Assembly (NCBI RefSeq): GCF_026262505.1
Contig: NC_067207.1
Span: forward strand, 14,662,082-14,726,081
Direction of reading: 5' to 3'
Source: Trichomonas vaginalis G3
Taxonomy: Eukaryota; Parabasalia; Trichomonadida; Trichomonadidae
DNA: 64,000 nt
Below are positions 27,095-38,759 of this stretch, piece after piece. The notes under the pieces were generated by a model. The model searched no databases and was not told where the DNA came from. It saw only the letters and a list, made by a program, of their open reading frames with translations. Position numbers and translations under genes: made by a program. Position 1 is the first letter of the stretch, and each line of letters opens with the position of its first letter.

Positions 27095-29282
27095 AAAAAT
27101 AAAGCACGTTAAAATTTTTCTTTCTTGATTTTTTACAAAATCTACTTAGAATTATGCAAAATATGACTAAATAATTATAAATTTCAAGTTAAATTTTAAT
27201 TTTGATAAATAATTTAAATTTCAAAATATCAAGTTCAGTTCGACTATGTATGTAGTAATTCCTCAATAAAGTGCCAAAACCCTATTAAAATATATGAACA
27301 TTTTCAACATTTTAATGTTTTTATTTAAAAATTTGTTGGAATATGAACTTCAAACAATTATTATGTAAATAAAAATAATTAAATATATGTATTTATTCGT
27401 ATTACAACCGTAGTAAGTCGATTCTTCCTTTCTTCTACTGAGGTTTGAATTTGATTTCGAATTGTAAAGAGATTCAAAGGGAAAATACTAGCGGATAAAA
27501 ACTACCTCCATGAAAGGGTCATAATGGACTCAAGTTGTATTTTTTGATATTTTTTGCTTTTCGAGCCTAAATAGGTAGCCAAGATAATGCCTAAAAATAA
27601 GGTTCTATATTCTGAAGTTTACATGATCCTCTCGTGTGCACCCTTAAACTTCTAATTTGGAAAAAAGAAATTTGGAAAGAAGAAAATTCAAAAATCGAGA
27701 TTTAGACTCAGTATCAAATGGAGAACAAAATGTTTCTTCATATGAAGGAAAAAATTTTCTTGAGAAGAAATAGAGTTTTTAAAATTTTATTGTATGTAAT
27801 GAAATAAACAAATATTAAAATTATTTTTTGATAACAAGAAAATTCCCAACAGAAAATATTTGAGACAAAGAAAAAAAGAAAATTGAAAAATATTACTCTC
27901 CTTTACATTTTATGAGATTTTCAATTTATTTTCATAAAATTGACAATTTTATACGTTGAGATGAAAATAAGTGATTTTGCTTGAAATAAAAATTATTGTT
28001 TGTTTACAGCTATCAAATAGATTTTTGCTATTTTGATTAAAATTTGTTAATCAAATTAATAATTTGTTTTCTAAATATCTTAAATATCTGGATCACTCAC
28101 TGATACGATGAATTAAACGATAAAAATAATACAAACTCAACTAAGTTTCCTGTCTTTCAACCAAAAAATATTATGCAATTTAAATTAAATTGTTTATTCA
28201 AAGATAAAACAAAAATAAAGTAATTATAATTATCATATACTTTATGAATAACTCTCTAATTGGATAAGATTTTCGTACAAATATTTTTATTAATATCGAT
28301 AAGAATATGTTTACCTACTATCACCATATGTCGATAAACGAGAGTAGAGTGATTTTTATCATCGAAACTTTTTAAAAGCTGTAAGCAGGAAGTAATAATC
28401 TTGTTTTTTCTGAGTTAGTTGTAGAACTATTGATGCCCGAGTTATCATTGTGATGCAGAAGGATATCAATGTACTGACTGAAGGATATGAATTGAATTGA
28501 ATTTTATTGAATTTCAATTTGATCAAAATTTGTTGAAATGATATGAATGTGTCAACTTCTGTATCACTCTCTTTCACTCCTTCCCTATTCTTTCGAGAAC
28601 GAAGCTAGCTCAGCTTTCGCTGAGCGAATTGACACTTTTCATGCCCTAAACGTACATACTCTCAAATTTATCGAAAAAATTAATACCATCTAAACTAGTA
28701 TATTCTTATTTTAAATATGATATTATCCTTAGAATCCACACTAGAATATATTTAAATCAACTTTTAAAAAAGTTCGAATCCTGCGCGTCTCACTTTTTAA
28801 ATTTTCCAAATGGAACATTATATTCTCCTAAAGTGAAAACAATTTTCCAAATTGACTTCCTTAAATAAACAGAATAATATTCAGTTTATTATTAAGACCT
28901 AAAAATTATTCTTTACAGTCACAGCTAACATCAGATATTCTAATTAAAATATGAATTATATGCGTATATTTTAACTAAACAACTATTATTTAAAGGTATA
29001 AGCTCTGATCGAGAATGTATTAAGTCGCATTCCCTCAAGAACAAATTCAATCGAAATTAATTGTAATATTCATCGATATTGTGAAAAACAAATGAAAAGA
29101 ACTTTATAATCATTGCACAAAGTACCTTTCATATGACAAATATATATGAAAGATGAAAAATAGAAAAGTCAATTAATAGACACAAAATAAATTGAAAGTT
29201 TAGTTAAACTCTTAAACTTTATAGACACAAACTATATAGTAGTAGAAGTGCCTTCTCCTATTGATACCAACTGTACCATTCT
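27090..29282. other. Long AT-rich intergenic stretch
   Basis: About 2.2 kb with no convincing gene on either strand. The only open frame of note (28359-28577, minus) has AT-driven composition and no leader. A small inverted repeat occurs near 28600 (CTCAGCTTTCGCTGAG). Confidence 0.6.
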
Positions 29283-29417
29283 TCATGGGGAATCATTCGA
29301 GAAACTGCTAATTCCTTGAATTGGCTTTTCATTGAAGTGTTCATGACGCAAAGCATCATGCACTGTAATTCTCTGGTGAGGGTTGTATTTTGAATATTCA
29401 AAATATAATATATCATC
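29283..29417 (-). pseudogene. C-terminal fragment of a CMGC-type protein kinase
   Basis: The minus-strand frame reads DDILYFEYSKYNPHQRITVH, then DALRHEHFNEKP, to a stop at 29283-29285. This is the subdomain XI signature (NPxxRITVxDALxHxxF) that ends CDK/DYRK/CLK-type kinases. An in-frame stop lies immediately upstream and no other kinase motifs are nearby, so it is a relic of about 44 codons. Confidence 0.7.
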
Positions 29418-29815
29418 GGTCTATTTACAAAATAAACAAATTTGGATATTCAAATTATAATATAATTCAGTTGTGTAGTATAATAATCCCAATATAATTC
29501 ATAAAAAAAGAAAAAATGTGTTTTGAATCTTCTTGAAACGACATGAATCCATATGTATCATAAAAAAACAGTTGGATATATTATAGATCGTTTATAATGA
29601 TCATTCAAGCGAACGAGCATATACAATATCGATCAAAATATGAGGAGAATAAGAGATTTTGCTGAAATGTTGAAATTATTTGATAGTTTGATGGTATGAA
29701 ATAGATCCTTTGGTAATTGTGAATATATAGCCAACGGCCATCTATAAGAACGGGTAAAATATGGAATTGTCACCTTTCCTTTTTTATACCGCTAATTGAA
29801 AACTGTATAAAAAAA
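29418..29815. other. Upstream region of the SNF1-like kinase
   Basis: AT-rich. A CCTTTCC string at 29773-29779 resembles the CCTTT (M5-type) start-site motif described for T. vaginalis. No TCA-type initiator lies within 40 bp of the ATG. Confidence 0.35.
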
Positions 29816-31180
29816 ATGCTGATTGGGAAGTTTCGTCTCTTTCGCGTGATCGGAAACGGCGCCTTCTCAACGGTTAAGCTAGGATATGATATCGTCACAA
29901 ACCAGCCCGTAGCTGTAAAAATCATACAAAAGTCTTCTATTCCAGATCAAGCAACATTAAATGGGATCTTACAGCGTAATGAGATTTTAAAATCTCTTGA
30001 TCACCCAGGTATTGCGAAGTTCATCGATTTTATAGAGGATGAATCAAGCTATTACATAATTACTGAATACTGCAGCGGAGGTGAATTATTCGATTTTATT
30101 ATATCGAGAAATAGAGTTGAGGAACCTCTTGCCAAGCGCCTCTTCAAACAGATTGTTTTGACTGTAGCATACATTCACTCTCAAAATATTGTACATCGCG
30201 ATTTAAAGCCAGAAAATATTCTGTTAACTGAAGCAAAAAACATCAAAATCATCGATTTCGGCCTATGCTCAAACCATGCAGATCTACCACTTCATGACCG
30301 ATGCGGTTCTTCATGCTATATATCGCCAGAGTCGCTTACAGAGACACAATATTACGGAATTCCGGCAGACATCTGGGCCCTCGGCGTGATCCTTTACACA
30401 CTAGTTGACGGTTCTTTACCTTGGAATTATCAAGATTCTAATCGTATGTTTCAACAGATAACAACAGGCGATTTTCCAATGCCGGCTACAATATCGTTGC
30501 AATGCCAGGATTTATTGAAGAGCATTCTCAATCCAAATCCAAATACTAGATTTAGTACTGATCAGATATTAACGCACCCATGGCTTTTCGGTGTTGGTAA
30601 CGTCTTTCCTCTTCCTAAGCCTGTGGATAGCATCGCCGATCAGCGTTTAGGAATAGGTTTGGCCGGATTTTCTGCCGGTGATATTAAAAATCAAAGAAAC
30701 GAATTACAGAGACCAGTCATACCTCCTACAAATTCATTAGCTACGATATACGAGAATCCTATGGATCCAAATCAGCAGTTTTCTCTGGGATTTGGACAGG
30801 AAGTTCAAAAACCAGTGGTCACACCAGTCAAAAAGGTTACTCCTCGTTCAGTATCGCTTAATTTGGCAGCAATGGCGCCTTCCCAGAACGATAATACAAC
30901 GGTTCACCACGGAATTATTATGTCACAGACAATTTCAAACAGAGATCCAACAGCAGTGGCCATAAACTTCGAGAATGTACTTATCTCTAAAGGAATTACA
31001 TACAAGAGAGCAGATCAGCTCTTTTTCAACATATCCGCCCCTGGATTAGAAATAACTGCTGAAATCTGCCGTTTGTATGGTTTCAGAAATGTTTATGTTG
31101 TTACATTCAACAGACTACAAGGCGAAGGATGGGATTATACCAAATTTATTCAAGCACTCTTAGCTGACATGAAGAATTGA
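29816..31180 (+). CDS. SNF1/AMPK (CAMKL) family Ser/Thr protein kinase (454 aa)
   Basis: The kinase domain starts at residue ~5: glycine loop GNGAFSTVKLG, VAVK lysine K35, HRDLKPEN (127-134), DFG 147-149, activation segment CGSSCYISPESL, and subdomain XI around 240. The middle region is low complexity. The C-terminal ~95 residues (GIIMSQTISNRDPTAVAINF...VVTFNRLQGEGWDYTKFIQA) look like a KA1-type membrane/phospholipid-binding domain as in MARK/SNF1 relatives. All catalytic residues are present, so it is probably active; substrate unknown. Complete and intronless. Confidence 0.93.
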   Translation: MLIGKFRLFRVIGNGAFSTVKLGYDIVTNQPVAVKIIQKSSIPDQATLNGILQRNEILKSLDHPGIAKFIDFIEDESSYYIITEYCSGGELFDFIISRNRVEEPLAKRLFKQIVLTVAYIHSQNIVHRDLKPENILLTEAKNIKIIDFGLCSNHADLPLHDRCGSSCYISPESLTETQYYGIPADIWALGVILYTLVDGSLPWNYQDSNRMFQQITTGDFPMPATISLQCQDLLKSILNPNPNTRFSTDQILTHPWLFGVGNVFPLPKPVDSIADQRLGIGLAGFSAGDIKNQRNELQRPVIPPTNSLATIYENPMDPNQQFSLGFGQEVQKPVVTPVKKVTPRSVSLNLAAMAPSQNDNTTVHHGIIMSQTISNRDPTAVAINFENVLISKGITYKRADQLFFNISAPGLEITAEICRLYGFRNVYVVTFNRLQGEGWDYTKFIQALLADMKN

Positions 31181-31748
31181 TGTTATTATTTTTTGTTTTT
31201 TATGTAAATATGTTAATTTTAATGCTTTTGTTTTTCAATCTGCAAAGAAGATCTAATTCGTCATATATTTTTTATTAAAATAGGTATTTTACGGAAGATA
31301 CATCTTTCCATTCTCACAAAATTAACTAATAAAATATAATTCTAATCAGATTTCTTCTCATTTAATAAATTCGCTAAATTTGTATTTGATTTATGCTAAG
31401 ATTAGAGTAATTAACCTTTATGTATATCGGTACAAGCAAATTGAAGTATATAACTATAGAACCACATGCTGAAACATATGATTCAGATGGATTCTATTTG
31501 TTTTAGAATTTGATTATAAACATTACTTACATTTCAATAAGAATAAGCTTTATATATGTAAGATATAACCAATATAATGATTTATGCTCATGTATGATGA
31601 AGAGGTGCAGAATTTGATATTTAATTTTCGGCGTTCTTTCAAGAAAAATCAAAATAAAGGTTGCTTATAAAGTAAATTCTCTTAATAACATAGAAATTAA
31701 TAGTAAAATTTTCCCATCATTAGATGCCACTTTTTATGATGTGATGCA
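31181..31748. other. Intergenic region with possible Inr
   Basis: AT-rich and non-coding. TCATT at 31717-31721, 32 bp before the polymerase ATG, fits the T. vaginalis initiator (TCA+pyrimidine+T/A). Confidence 0.4.
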
Positions 31749-33902
31749 ATGAATGCAAAATTTTGTAAAGAAATGGATGACTACGAAGAACTATTTAAGA
31801 TGGCTTTCCCAGAATGGACTGGAGACATCCCTGTTCTTCCAGATACCTTGAATGATATTAGTGAAGAAAACCAAGACTTCCATCAAGAGCAAATTGAAGA
31901 AAATTTTTTGACCGACGCAGAACCTCCTTCAGACCTCGACGATGCCCAAGATATGGAAAACAATGATCAAAATACACAACCTCATAGCGAAGCTAGCGAA
32001 GAAAGCCAAGAAATCAAAGAAATTCAAAATTCAACTCAAAATACACAAGAACCAACCAATGAAGAGCAACAAAATATCGAAGCTAATGCTACAAACCAAG
32101 ATTTTACAGGCAATTTCCTTTCTTCTGATGACGAAATAATATATGATGAAATTCCAAAGCAAAACTCATCAGACATTAGTGATAACGAAAAGGAATCAAC
32201 AGATAATCACGATATTCCTACAAAAGAAACCGAAATCAATTCAAATAATAATGAAAATATTATTATTTCAGAAAAAGAGGTTTTTCTATGGGAAATCATC
32301 AGTGACAATGGATCCAACAACATTGCCTTTGGAAAACAGAAGCTAACAAAGCAGTATCCCCAAAAAATCGACAAAATCAAATTGCATCAAAAAGGAAGCG
32401 GCACAATCACTGTTGATTACATTGATGAGAGGTATAACGATGCGATAAACATCATTCCCAATTCAACATGGGTCTTTTCCATTGATCCTTCCTTTGGAGA
32501 AAACTTTTCTTTGATTGTCGATCCATTTGTCATTGTTTGGCTGATGAATACCGAGTCATTCGTTGATTGCGAGCCACTGATGCCAATGGAGAAACTAAAT
32601 TTCATCAAAGAAGATGAAAATATAATTGATAAAACTTTGGAATTATTTGAGAAGTTTACAAAAGACGATAAACTTTACAAATGGTACAAAGACATTGAAA
32701 TGAGACATTTAAGATTTATGGGAACAATTCATCAGAAGAGCTTCAAGCTGGACCTCGAAAACATGAAATTTGAAAGATATAAAATCGAGTCGGAATTGAA
32801 AGAAATTTCTGACAAAATTTACGGTTTGAGCGGTTGTAAATTTAACATATTGAGTCCATTTGAAGTCAGTGAAGTTCTTTTTGAAAAGATGAAACTGAAG
32901 TCGAACAAATTCAGTGCACAAACGAAAACAATTGATTCCAGACACAAAAACATCAAACACAGAGAATTTGCACCGACAAACAGTTTGGTTTTGGATGACA
33001 TAAATCATCCAATTGTTGAATTAATCAAAAAATTCAGATCACTGTCAAAATTGGTGTCAAATTGGTTATCGTTTGACCAAAAAAGTGACAGTGAAGGAAT
33101 ATTACATCCATGGATTTTAGTTCTTTCTACAGCTACAGGACGGATTTCTTCTGTATTTCCAAATTTACAAAACATTCCTTCTTTTAATGATGAACAGTCA
33201 TTGAATATAAGAAAATTCTTTTTGCCTCCAACAAAGAAAACAATGATTTCTGTTGATTATTCTCAGTTGGAATTGAGAATTTTGGCTCATTTGTCTGATG
33301 ATAAGAAATTAAAAGATCTTTGTAATGTTGATCAAGGAGATATTCATTCAATGATTGCGAAGATGATATTCAATAAAAATAATGTTACAGAAGATATGAG
33401 GAAAGAAGCGAAAACAAATATTTATGCAACGATATATGGTAAGAAAGTTGAAAACATGAGTGGAATTTCAGTCATAGACATATTTCAAGGGATAAGATCT
33501 TTCATCACGAATACAGTGATTGAAACACAGAACAAAGGATTCATAAAAACATTCTCTGGGAAATATCGATTTTTGCCAAACATAAGATGTCAAAAAGTAT
33601 CTGATAAGATGAGAGATGAAAGAATTTCAGTCAACACAATCATTCAAGGGACTGCGGCAGATTTCGTAAAATTCGCACTAATAAATGTAATAAAACAGAC
33701 CAATCTAATTCCGATAATTCAGATTCACGACGAATGGATATTCGAAACAGACGAAGAAATAGGAACTCTTTCTTTCATTGATTTGATTCACAAAATTAAG
33801 AAATCATCAGAGTGTTCTTATGAATTCGGTCTCAATGTCAAAATTCCTGTCAAAATATCTGCTGGAAAATCTTTTGGTGAATTGTCTGAAATATTAATTT
33901 GA
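31749..33902 (+). CDS. Family A DNA polymerase, Pol theta/nu-like (717 aa)
   Basis: Residues ~30-170 are acidic and Asn/Gln-rich. A polymerase domain from ~300 follows, with TATGRISSVFPNLQNIP, motif A VDYSQLELRILAHLS (D503), motif B RKEAKTNIYATIYG and motif C IQIHDEWIFE (H660-E662). No 3'-5' exonuclease motifs and no helicase domain are seen. This resembles the polymerase half of POLQ/POLN-type repair enzymes involved in translesion or end-joining synthesis (family knowledge). The fingers-to-palm region is compact. The last ~210 codons are duplicated at 36566-37204. Confidence 0.92.
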   Translation: MNAKFCKEMDDYEELFKMAFPEWTGDIPVLPDTLNDISEENQDFHQEQIEENFLTDAEPPSDLDDAQDMENNDQNTQPHSEASEESQEIKEIQNSTQNTQEPTNEEQQNIEANATNQDFTGNFLSSDDEIIYDEIPKQNSSDISDNEKESTDNHDIPTKETEINSNNNENIIISEKEVFLWEIISDNGSNNIAFGKQKLTKQYPQKIDKIKLHQKGSGTITVDYIDERYNDAINIIPNSTWVFSIDPSFGENFSLIVDPFVIVWLMNTESFVDCEPLMPMEKLNFIKEDENIIDKTLELFEKFTKDDKLYKWYKDIEMRHLRFMGTIHQKSFKLDLENMKFERYKIESELKEISDKIYGLSGCKFNILSPFEVSEVLFEKMKLKSNKFSAQTKTIDSRHKNIKHREFAPTNSLVLDDINHPIVELIKKFRSLSKLVSNWLSFDQKSDSEGILHPWILVLSTATGRISSVFPNLQNIPSFNDEQSLNIRKFFLPPTKKTMISVDYSQLELRILAHLSDDKKLKDLCNVDQGDIHSMIAKMIFNKNNVTEDMRKEAKTNIYATIYGKKVENMSGISVIDIFQGIRSFITNTVIETQNKGFIKTFSGKYRFLPNIRCQKVSDKMRDERISVNTIIQGTAADFVKFALINVIKQTNLIPIIQIHDEWIFETDEEIGTLSFIDLIHKIKKSSECSYEFGLNVKIPVKISAGKSFGELSEILI

Positions 33903-33912
33903 ATAAAGACTA

Positions 33913-34950
33913 TTATTTAGATAAAAATGCAAAGAAATAAATGAAATTGTTTTCACTGCATCTATATATCTTGTTCACATAAATAGTTTTGTATTTCATG
34001 TCTGTGAAAATACAATTCTTATGTGGAACATTTAAAATGTAAATGAAATATTTATGGATAAATTGAAAATTTCCGTATCCTGCTGATATCATTTGTACAT
34101 TTGGATTCTCGATAAAACATCTATCTACAATGATGCTACTACTTCCGAAATTTGAAAATAGTAAGGTTTTTCCTGAATTATCTTTTATAACTGAATTTGA
34201 AATATAAATTAAAGAATCTGGGGAAACAAGATTGAAAATTCCAGGAGTTGTCGTAGTTGTTGAAGAGTATGAACTATTTAAATAATTACTGCAATGAATA
34301 TAATGTTGGGAATACCAATGCCAATAACATTTTGAAACTGCGGCTTTATTAGAGATAAATTGACAAAATTTGATGTTTGATGTTCCTGATGCATCATTAT
34401 AAATAAGATATCCTACTGCATATCTTGTTTTGCAGTTACTTTCATTGATTGAAACAAATGAAACATTTCCGTTCTTGTGCCAAAGTACAGAGCCTGATGT
34501 TTCACTTGAATAACCTGAAATTGATGTTTCTTCAATGAGATTTAGATCATAACTATTCTGTCTAGCTAGAACTGATGTGTGAATTCCATTATGTGTCAAT
34601 CTTGTAGTGCAGTCTTTTCCTGTAACTCGATATTGGAAAAATGGTCCATTTCGAAAAACAGTGCATGGACAGTGATCATCTGCACTGCATTTATTAAATT
34701 CTGTTTCACTGACTCCTAAATAATTCGGACCTACTGATTTCACAGAGACACATGCAGTCTTTAAGTCTCCAAATTTACAGTCTGTAACAAAATATTTTCC
34801 ACTTGGATCTGTTTTCCAATACTCTTTAGATCCATCAGAATAAGGAGTTGGAGGTGGATCATTGAAGTATCGATTCCAATCATCAATCGATTTATGAAAA
34901 AGTAACGAGAAATAACGAGCATTATTTGCATTGTATGATAAAATGTTCAT
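33913..34950 (-). pseudogene. Beta-helix-like repeat protein, copy 1 (N-terminus broken)
   Basis: A 345-codon frame with many short strands and regular Cys/Asn/Ser turns (ISGYSSETSGSVLW, VSFVSINESNC, ISNSVIKDNSGKTLLFSN). This is typical of right-handed parallel beta-helix proteins abundant in T. vaginalis. It starts at ATG 34950, but comparison with copies at 37215 and 43178 shows the family frame continues upstream through a TAA (near 34953) and a frame change into 34971-35252. Function unknown; no signal peptide or membrane anchor in this frame. Convergent with the polymerase gene, 10 bp apart. Confidence 0.65.
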
Positions 34951-34970
34951 AAATTATATAATATAAGTAA

Positions 34971-35252
34971 TTAATTTGAGAAAAAACTAATTATATTTGT
35001 GGAAATTTCTTTTCTGAGAAGTTTGAGAAAGATTCTGTCGATGGTTTGCTTAAAACATTGGAATTTATAAGAGAGCAATAAGAAATCTTTTATGTTTTCG
35101 TTACAATCTTTGTTTATTGTGAGTTTGAAACTTTGAAGTTTGAAATCGTCGATCATTGATAGTATTTGGAGTATGAACAATAGAACTATTGAATGAACCA
35201 ACTGATTTTCAGTCAATTCGATGGCACAAAATGGAAGAAATAGAAGATTCAT
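34971..35252 (-). pseudogene. Probable N-terminal part of beta-helix-like copy 1
   Basis: A 93-codon frame (ILQILSMIDDFKLQSFKLTI, then CFKQTIDRIFLKLLRKEI) in a different frame from 33913-34950 and ending 20 bp before it. A comparable segment (LLSIINIFSIQRLILKI) precedes copy 2, so both seem to be the same family N-terminus cut off by frameshifts. Confidence 0.5.
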
Positions 35253-35383
35253 TCATAAATTTGAATTTTTTCCCAAAAAATTTTGTTTTCGGAAATCATG
35301 AAATCTATATTCATATGCATATACTTTTTAATAACATATATGATTTATAATTTCTGATAGTGTATTCCCCTGTATAAAATTTA

Positions 35384-36262
35384 ATGAATATTTATGCAGA
35401 ATTTGATCGATCTAGCAGAACATACATCTTTGACGAACCAATTAAAGTCATTTTCAAATCTAAAATCGAAACAGGTGTTCGTGTCAAAGACATTTCTATT
35501 CTTTGCTATGGTGTTTTAACACAAAACGAAAATTTTCATTTTTACAGTAAGTTTGATGTTGGTGTTCCTAAAGAAAACGGACAGATCTTCTGGAGTTGGA
35601 ACGCTCCTACTGACAAAATCTCACATTTCGTTGATCACCGTTTTGAACACGTTTTATACTTTACCGTTCCATCAGATATTGATGCTCCAGAATCATTCCG
35701 AGGTAACCACATCAGTTGTGACTACTCCATTGAATTTACAGTTAAAACCGGTTTATTTAGTTCAGAAACCTTTTGGTTTCCATTTAAAATGATCCTGAAA
35801 GAGTCACCAGTCAAGCCATCTGGCCCACCAATCAACGAAATCATCGAAATCTGTGACAAAGATCCAGAATTACCTCCAGTTTCTTTCCAAGCCAGTGTTT
35901 ACCTCAAAACACCTATTATTTCAAACCGATACCCTATTACTGGCCATGTTATCATCCACAAATCAGCTGATTTGATCCTTTTTGTCTCTAGTTCTATCAT
36001 TATGACAGAAAGTTTCTATTCTAACGGCAAACGTGTTTCACTTGAGACCGAAGTTGTTAAAACACGCATTTCTGAACGAGATCCTCTCATTGGTCGCGAA
36101 TTACCTATTTTAATTGAATGGCAACGTAATTTCATGACAGCATCTCAAGGCAACAAGAATTTTTCATTATCATTCGTATTACGAATCCATATCCGATTTG
36201 AATTTGGCCAAACTTCAACATACGACGTTCCTATTATTTTATATCGAGATTTGAAGATGTGA
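35384..36262 (+). CDS. VPS26/DSCR3 (VPS26C)-like arrestin-fold protein (292 aa)
   Basis: Two beta-sandwich halves typical of VPS26-type arrestin folds: YIFDEPIKVIFKSKIETGVR and GVLTQNENFHFYSK in the first, HVIIHKSADLILFVSSSIIM and TEVVKTRISERDPLIGRELP in the second. VPS26C is a subunit of the retriever/retromer-type endosomal recycling complexes (family knowledge). Length ~292 matches DSCR3. Codon usage and GC are slightly higher than the flanks, as expected for a conserved gene. It sits between the two halves of a local duplication and is itself single copy. Confidence 0.85.
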   Translation: MNIYAEFDRSSRTYIFDEPIKVIFKSKIETGVRVKDISILCYGVLTQNENFHFYSKFDVGVPKENGQIFWSWNAPTDKISHFVDHRFEHVLYFTVPSDIDAPESFRGNHISCDYSIEFTVKTGLFSSETFWFPFKMILKESPVKPSGPPINEIIEICDKDPELPPVSFQASVYLKTPIISNRYPITGHVIIHKSADLILFVSSSIIMTESFYSNGKRVSLETEVVKTRISERDPLIGRELPILIEWQRNFMTASQGNKNFSLSFVLRIHIRFEFGQTSTYDVPIILYRDLKM

Positions 36263-36565
36263 TTTCATCATATTTTCATTTCCTTAACATAAACTATGTC
36301 TTTTATATATTATAATTAAATTTAATATCATTCTTTTAACAAATGTTAGTAATTTCACATTTTTCATTATATTTTAACTTTTTTTAATGATCACATATTG
36401 AATATTTAATATATCATGAATATAAATACAAATTATAGATTGTCATATTTGAATTTTTATAATGAAATAATCATTTAATTGAAAACTAAATTATCCTAGA
36501 AAGAGTAAACTGATGATGGCAATTTTAAGAATAATCAAATAGTATAATTAATACACGATTATATG
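36263..36565. other. Intergenic, no gene seen
   Basis: AT-rich 3' flank of the VPS26-like gene up to the duplicated polymerase fragment. Confidence 0.6.
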
Positions 36566-37204
36566 TAGTTGGAATTGAGAATTTTGGCTCATTTGTCTAA
36601 TGATAAGAAATTGAAAGATATTTGTAATATAGATAAAGGAGATATTCATTCAATAATTGCGAAGATGATATTTAATAAAAATAATGTTACAGAAGATATG
36701 AGGGAAGAAGCGAAAACAAATATTTATGCAACGATATATGGTAAGAAAGTTGAAAACATGAGTGGAATTTCAGTCATAGACATATTTCAAGGGATAAGAT
36801 CTTTCATCACGAATACAGTGATTGAAACACAGAACAAAGGATTCATAAAAACATTCTCTGGGAAATATCGATTTTTGCCAAACATAAGATGCCAAAAAGT
36901 ATCTGATAAGATGAGAGATGAAAGAATTTCAGTCAACACAATCATTCAAGGGACTGCGGCAGATTTCGTAAAATTCGCACTAATAAATGTAATAAAACAG
37001 ACCAATCTAATTCCAATAATTCAGATTCACGACGAATGGATATTCGAAACAGACGAAGAAATAGGAACTCTTTCTTTCATTGATTTGATTCACAAAATTA
37101 AGAAATCATCAGAGTGTTCTTATGAATTCGGTCTCAATGTCAAAATTCCTGTCAAAATATCTACTGGAAAATCTTTTGGTGAATTGTCTGAAATATTAAT
37201 TTGA
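36566..37204 (+). pseudogene. Duplicated 3' piece of the family A polymerase
   Basis: Homologous to 33266-33902, starting inside motif A (QLELRILAHLS) with no ATG (first codon usable would be TTG). The first ~150 bp differ at several codons (NIDKGDIHSIIAK against NVDQGDIHSMIAK). After that the two copies are nearly identical through motif C and the stop. The duplication continues into the antisense beta-helix-like neighbour. Confidence 0.9.
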
Positions 37205-37214
37205 ATAAAAACTA

Positions 37215-38249
37215 TTATTTAGATAAAAATGCAAAGTAATAAATGAAATTTGAATCACATCTACATAATTTGTTCACATAAATAGTTTTGTATTTGATAT
37301 CTGTGAAAATACAATTCTTATATGGAACATTTAATATGTAAATGAAATTCTTATTCATAAATTGTATGTTACCCTGGCTATATGCTACTTTTTCTATTTT
37401 TGGATTGTCTAAATGACATCTGTCTACAATAATACTACAGTTATCAGGGTTTGAATATAACAAAGCTTTACCAGAGTTATCTTTTATTACAGAATTTGAA
37501 ATCGAAAGGGAAGCATTTGAAAATCCAAGATTGAAAAATCCAGGATCAGTTGCATTTGGTGAAGTGTAAGAACTATTTAAATAATTACTGCAACTAATAA
37601 AGTGCTGTGAGTGCAAATGCCAATGACATATTTCAGATGCTTCGTTCGATGTAAAGTAGCAAAATTTTGTTCTGGATATACCTGATGCGTCGTTAAAAAT
37701 GAGATATCCAACATTAAATAATGATTTGCATTTGCTAACATTTACTGAAATATATGAAATATTTCCATACCAATTACAAAGTACCGAACCTGCTGTTTCA
37801 CTATGATGGCCTGAAGCTGAAGTTTCTTCTACGGTATTTAAGTCTTGACTATTCTCTCTTGCTATAATTCCTGTTTGAATTCCATTACTTACTCCAGGTG
37901 TGATGGTACGGTTTATTCCCTTAACTCGATATTGGAAAAATGATCCAGATTCAAAATATGTGCAGGGAGAACCTTCATAACTAGAACATTGATTAAATTC
38001 TGTTTCACTGACTCCTAAATATGCCATTCCCTCAGATTCTACTTTGATGCATGTTGTTTTCATATCTCCGAATTTACAATCTGTAATAAAGAAACTTCCT
38101 GTTGAAAATGTTTTAGTGAACAAATTCTTCCCATCAGAATATGGAGTTGGTGGTTGATTAGAGAAGTATCTTTTCCAATCATCAATTGATTTATGTAGAA
38201 GAAAATCAAAATAGAGAATACCAAATTCAAAATTCGGTAAAAAACTCAT
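37215..38249 (-). pseudogene. Beta-helix-like repeat protein, copy 2
   Basis: A 344-codon frame aligned end to end with 33913-34950 (KSIDDWKRYF, PPTPYSDG, ISNSVIKDNSGKALLYSN, ENF/NFIYYFAFLSK end) but only moderately identical, far less than the neighbouring polymerase pieces. Its N-terminus overlaps, in another frame, a further family segment at 38227-38472, pointing to a frameshift. Function unknown. Confidence 0.62.
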
Positions 38250-38472
38250 AAACAGTGAATAAAGAATAATGTATATAAAAAGCTTTTAAATATTTTGATT
38301 TTTCAATATTACTAAAAATGGCCCAATGTGTTTTTTCGCAAATTTTCATGTAGTATTGTATTAAATATGCATATGAAATGGAAGCTAATTGACGTCCGTA
38401 TATTGCGTGATATATTTTAAGAATTAATCTTTGAATTGAAAAAATATTGATAATTGATAGTAATTGGAGCAT
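38227..38472 (-). pseudogene. Probable N-terminal part of beta-helix-like copy 2
   Basis: An 81-codon frame (LLSIINIFSIQRLILKIYHA...) overlapping the next frame by 23 bp. It matches in position and pattern the fragment at 34971-35252. Confidence 0.45.
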
Positions 38473-38759
38473 AATTAAAGATATATTACCTGGGTTAACT
38501 AATTAATTTAATAATTTAGATTGCTAGTTGAATGCAAACAAATCATCACATCACTTTGAATATACATTGAATTTTTGACAAATTTTGTTTAAAAAAACTT
38601 TGAGTTTAATACCACTTGCAATTGTATGATATGTTTTGAGAAATAACAAGATATCACACATATTTTAGAGTTTAAAAATAATATCTTGATGTAAATTTAG
38701 TTTAATACACACATAAAATAGTTTATTAACATTTATTTAATATAAAATCTATTGAAGTT

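Noticed and set aside
28359..28577. 72-codon minus-strand ORF
   Set aside because: AT-driven composition, no promoter or homologue, isolated in a long non-coding stretch.
36569..37204. Second functional family A polymerase
   Set aside because: Begins inside motif A without ATG and lacks the thumb and N-terminal domain; it is a duplicated 3' piece.
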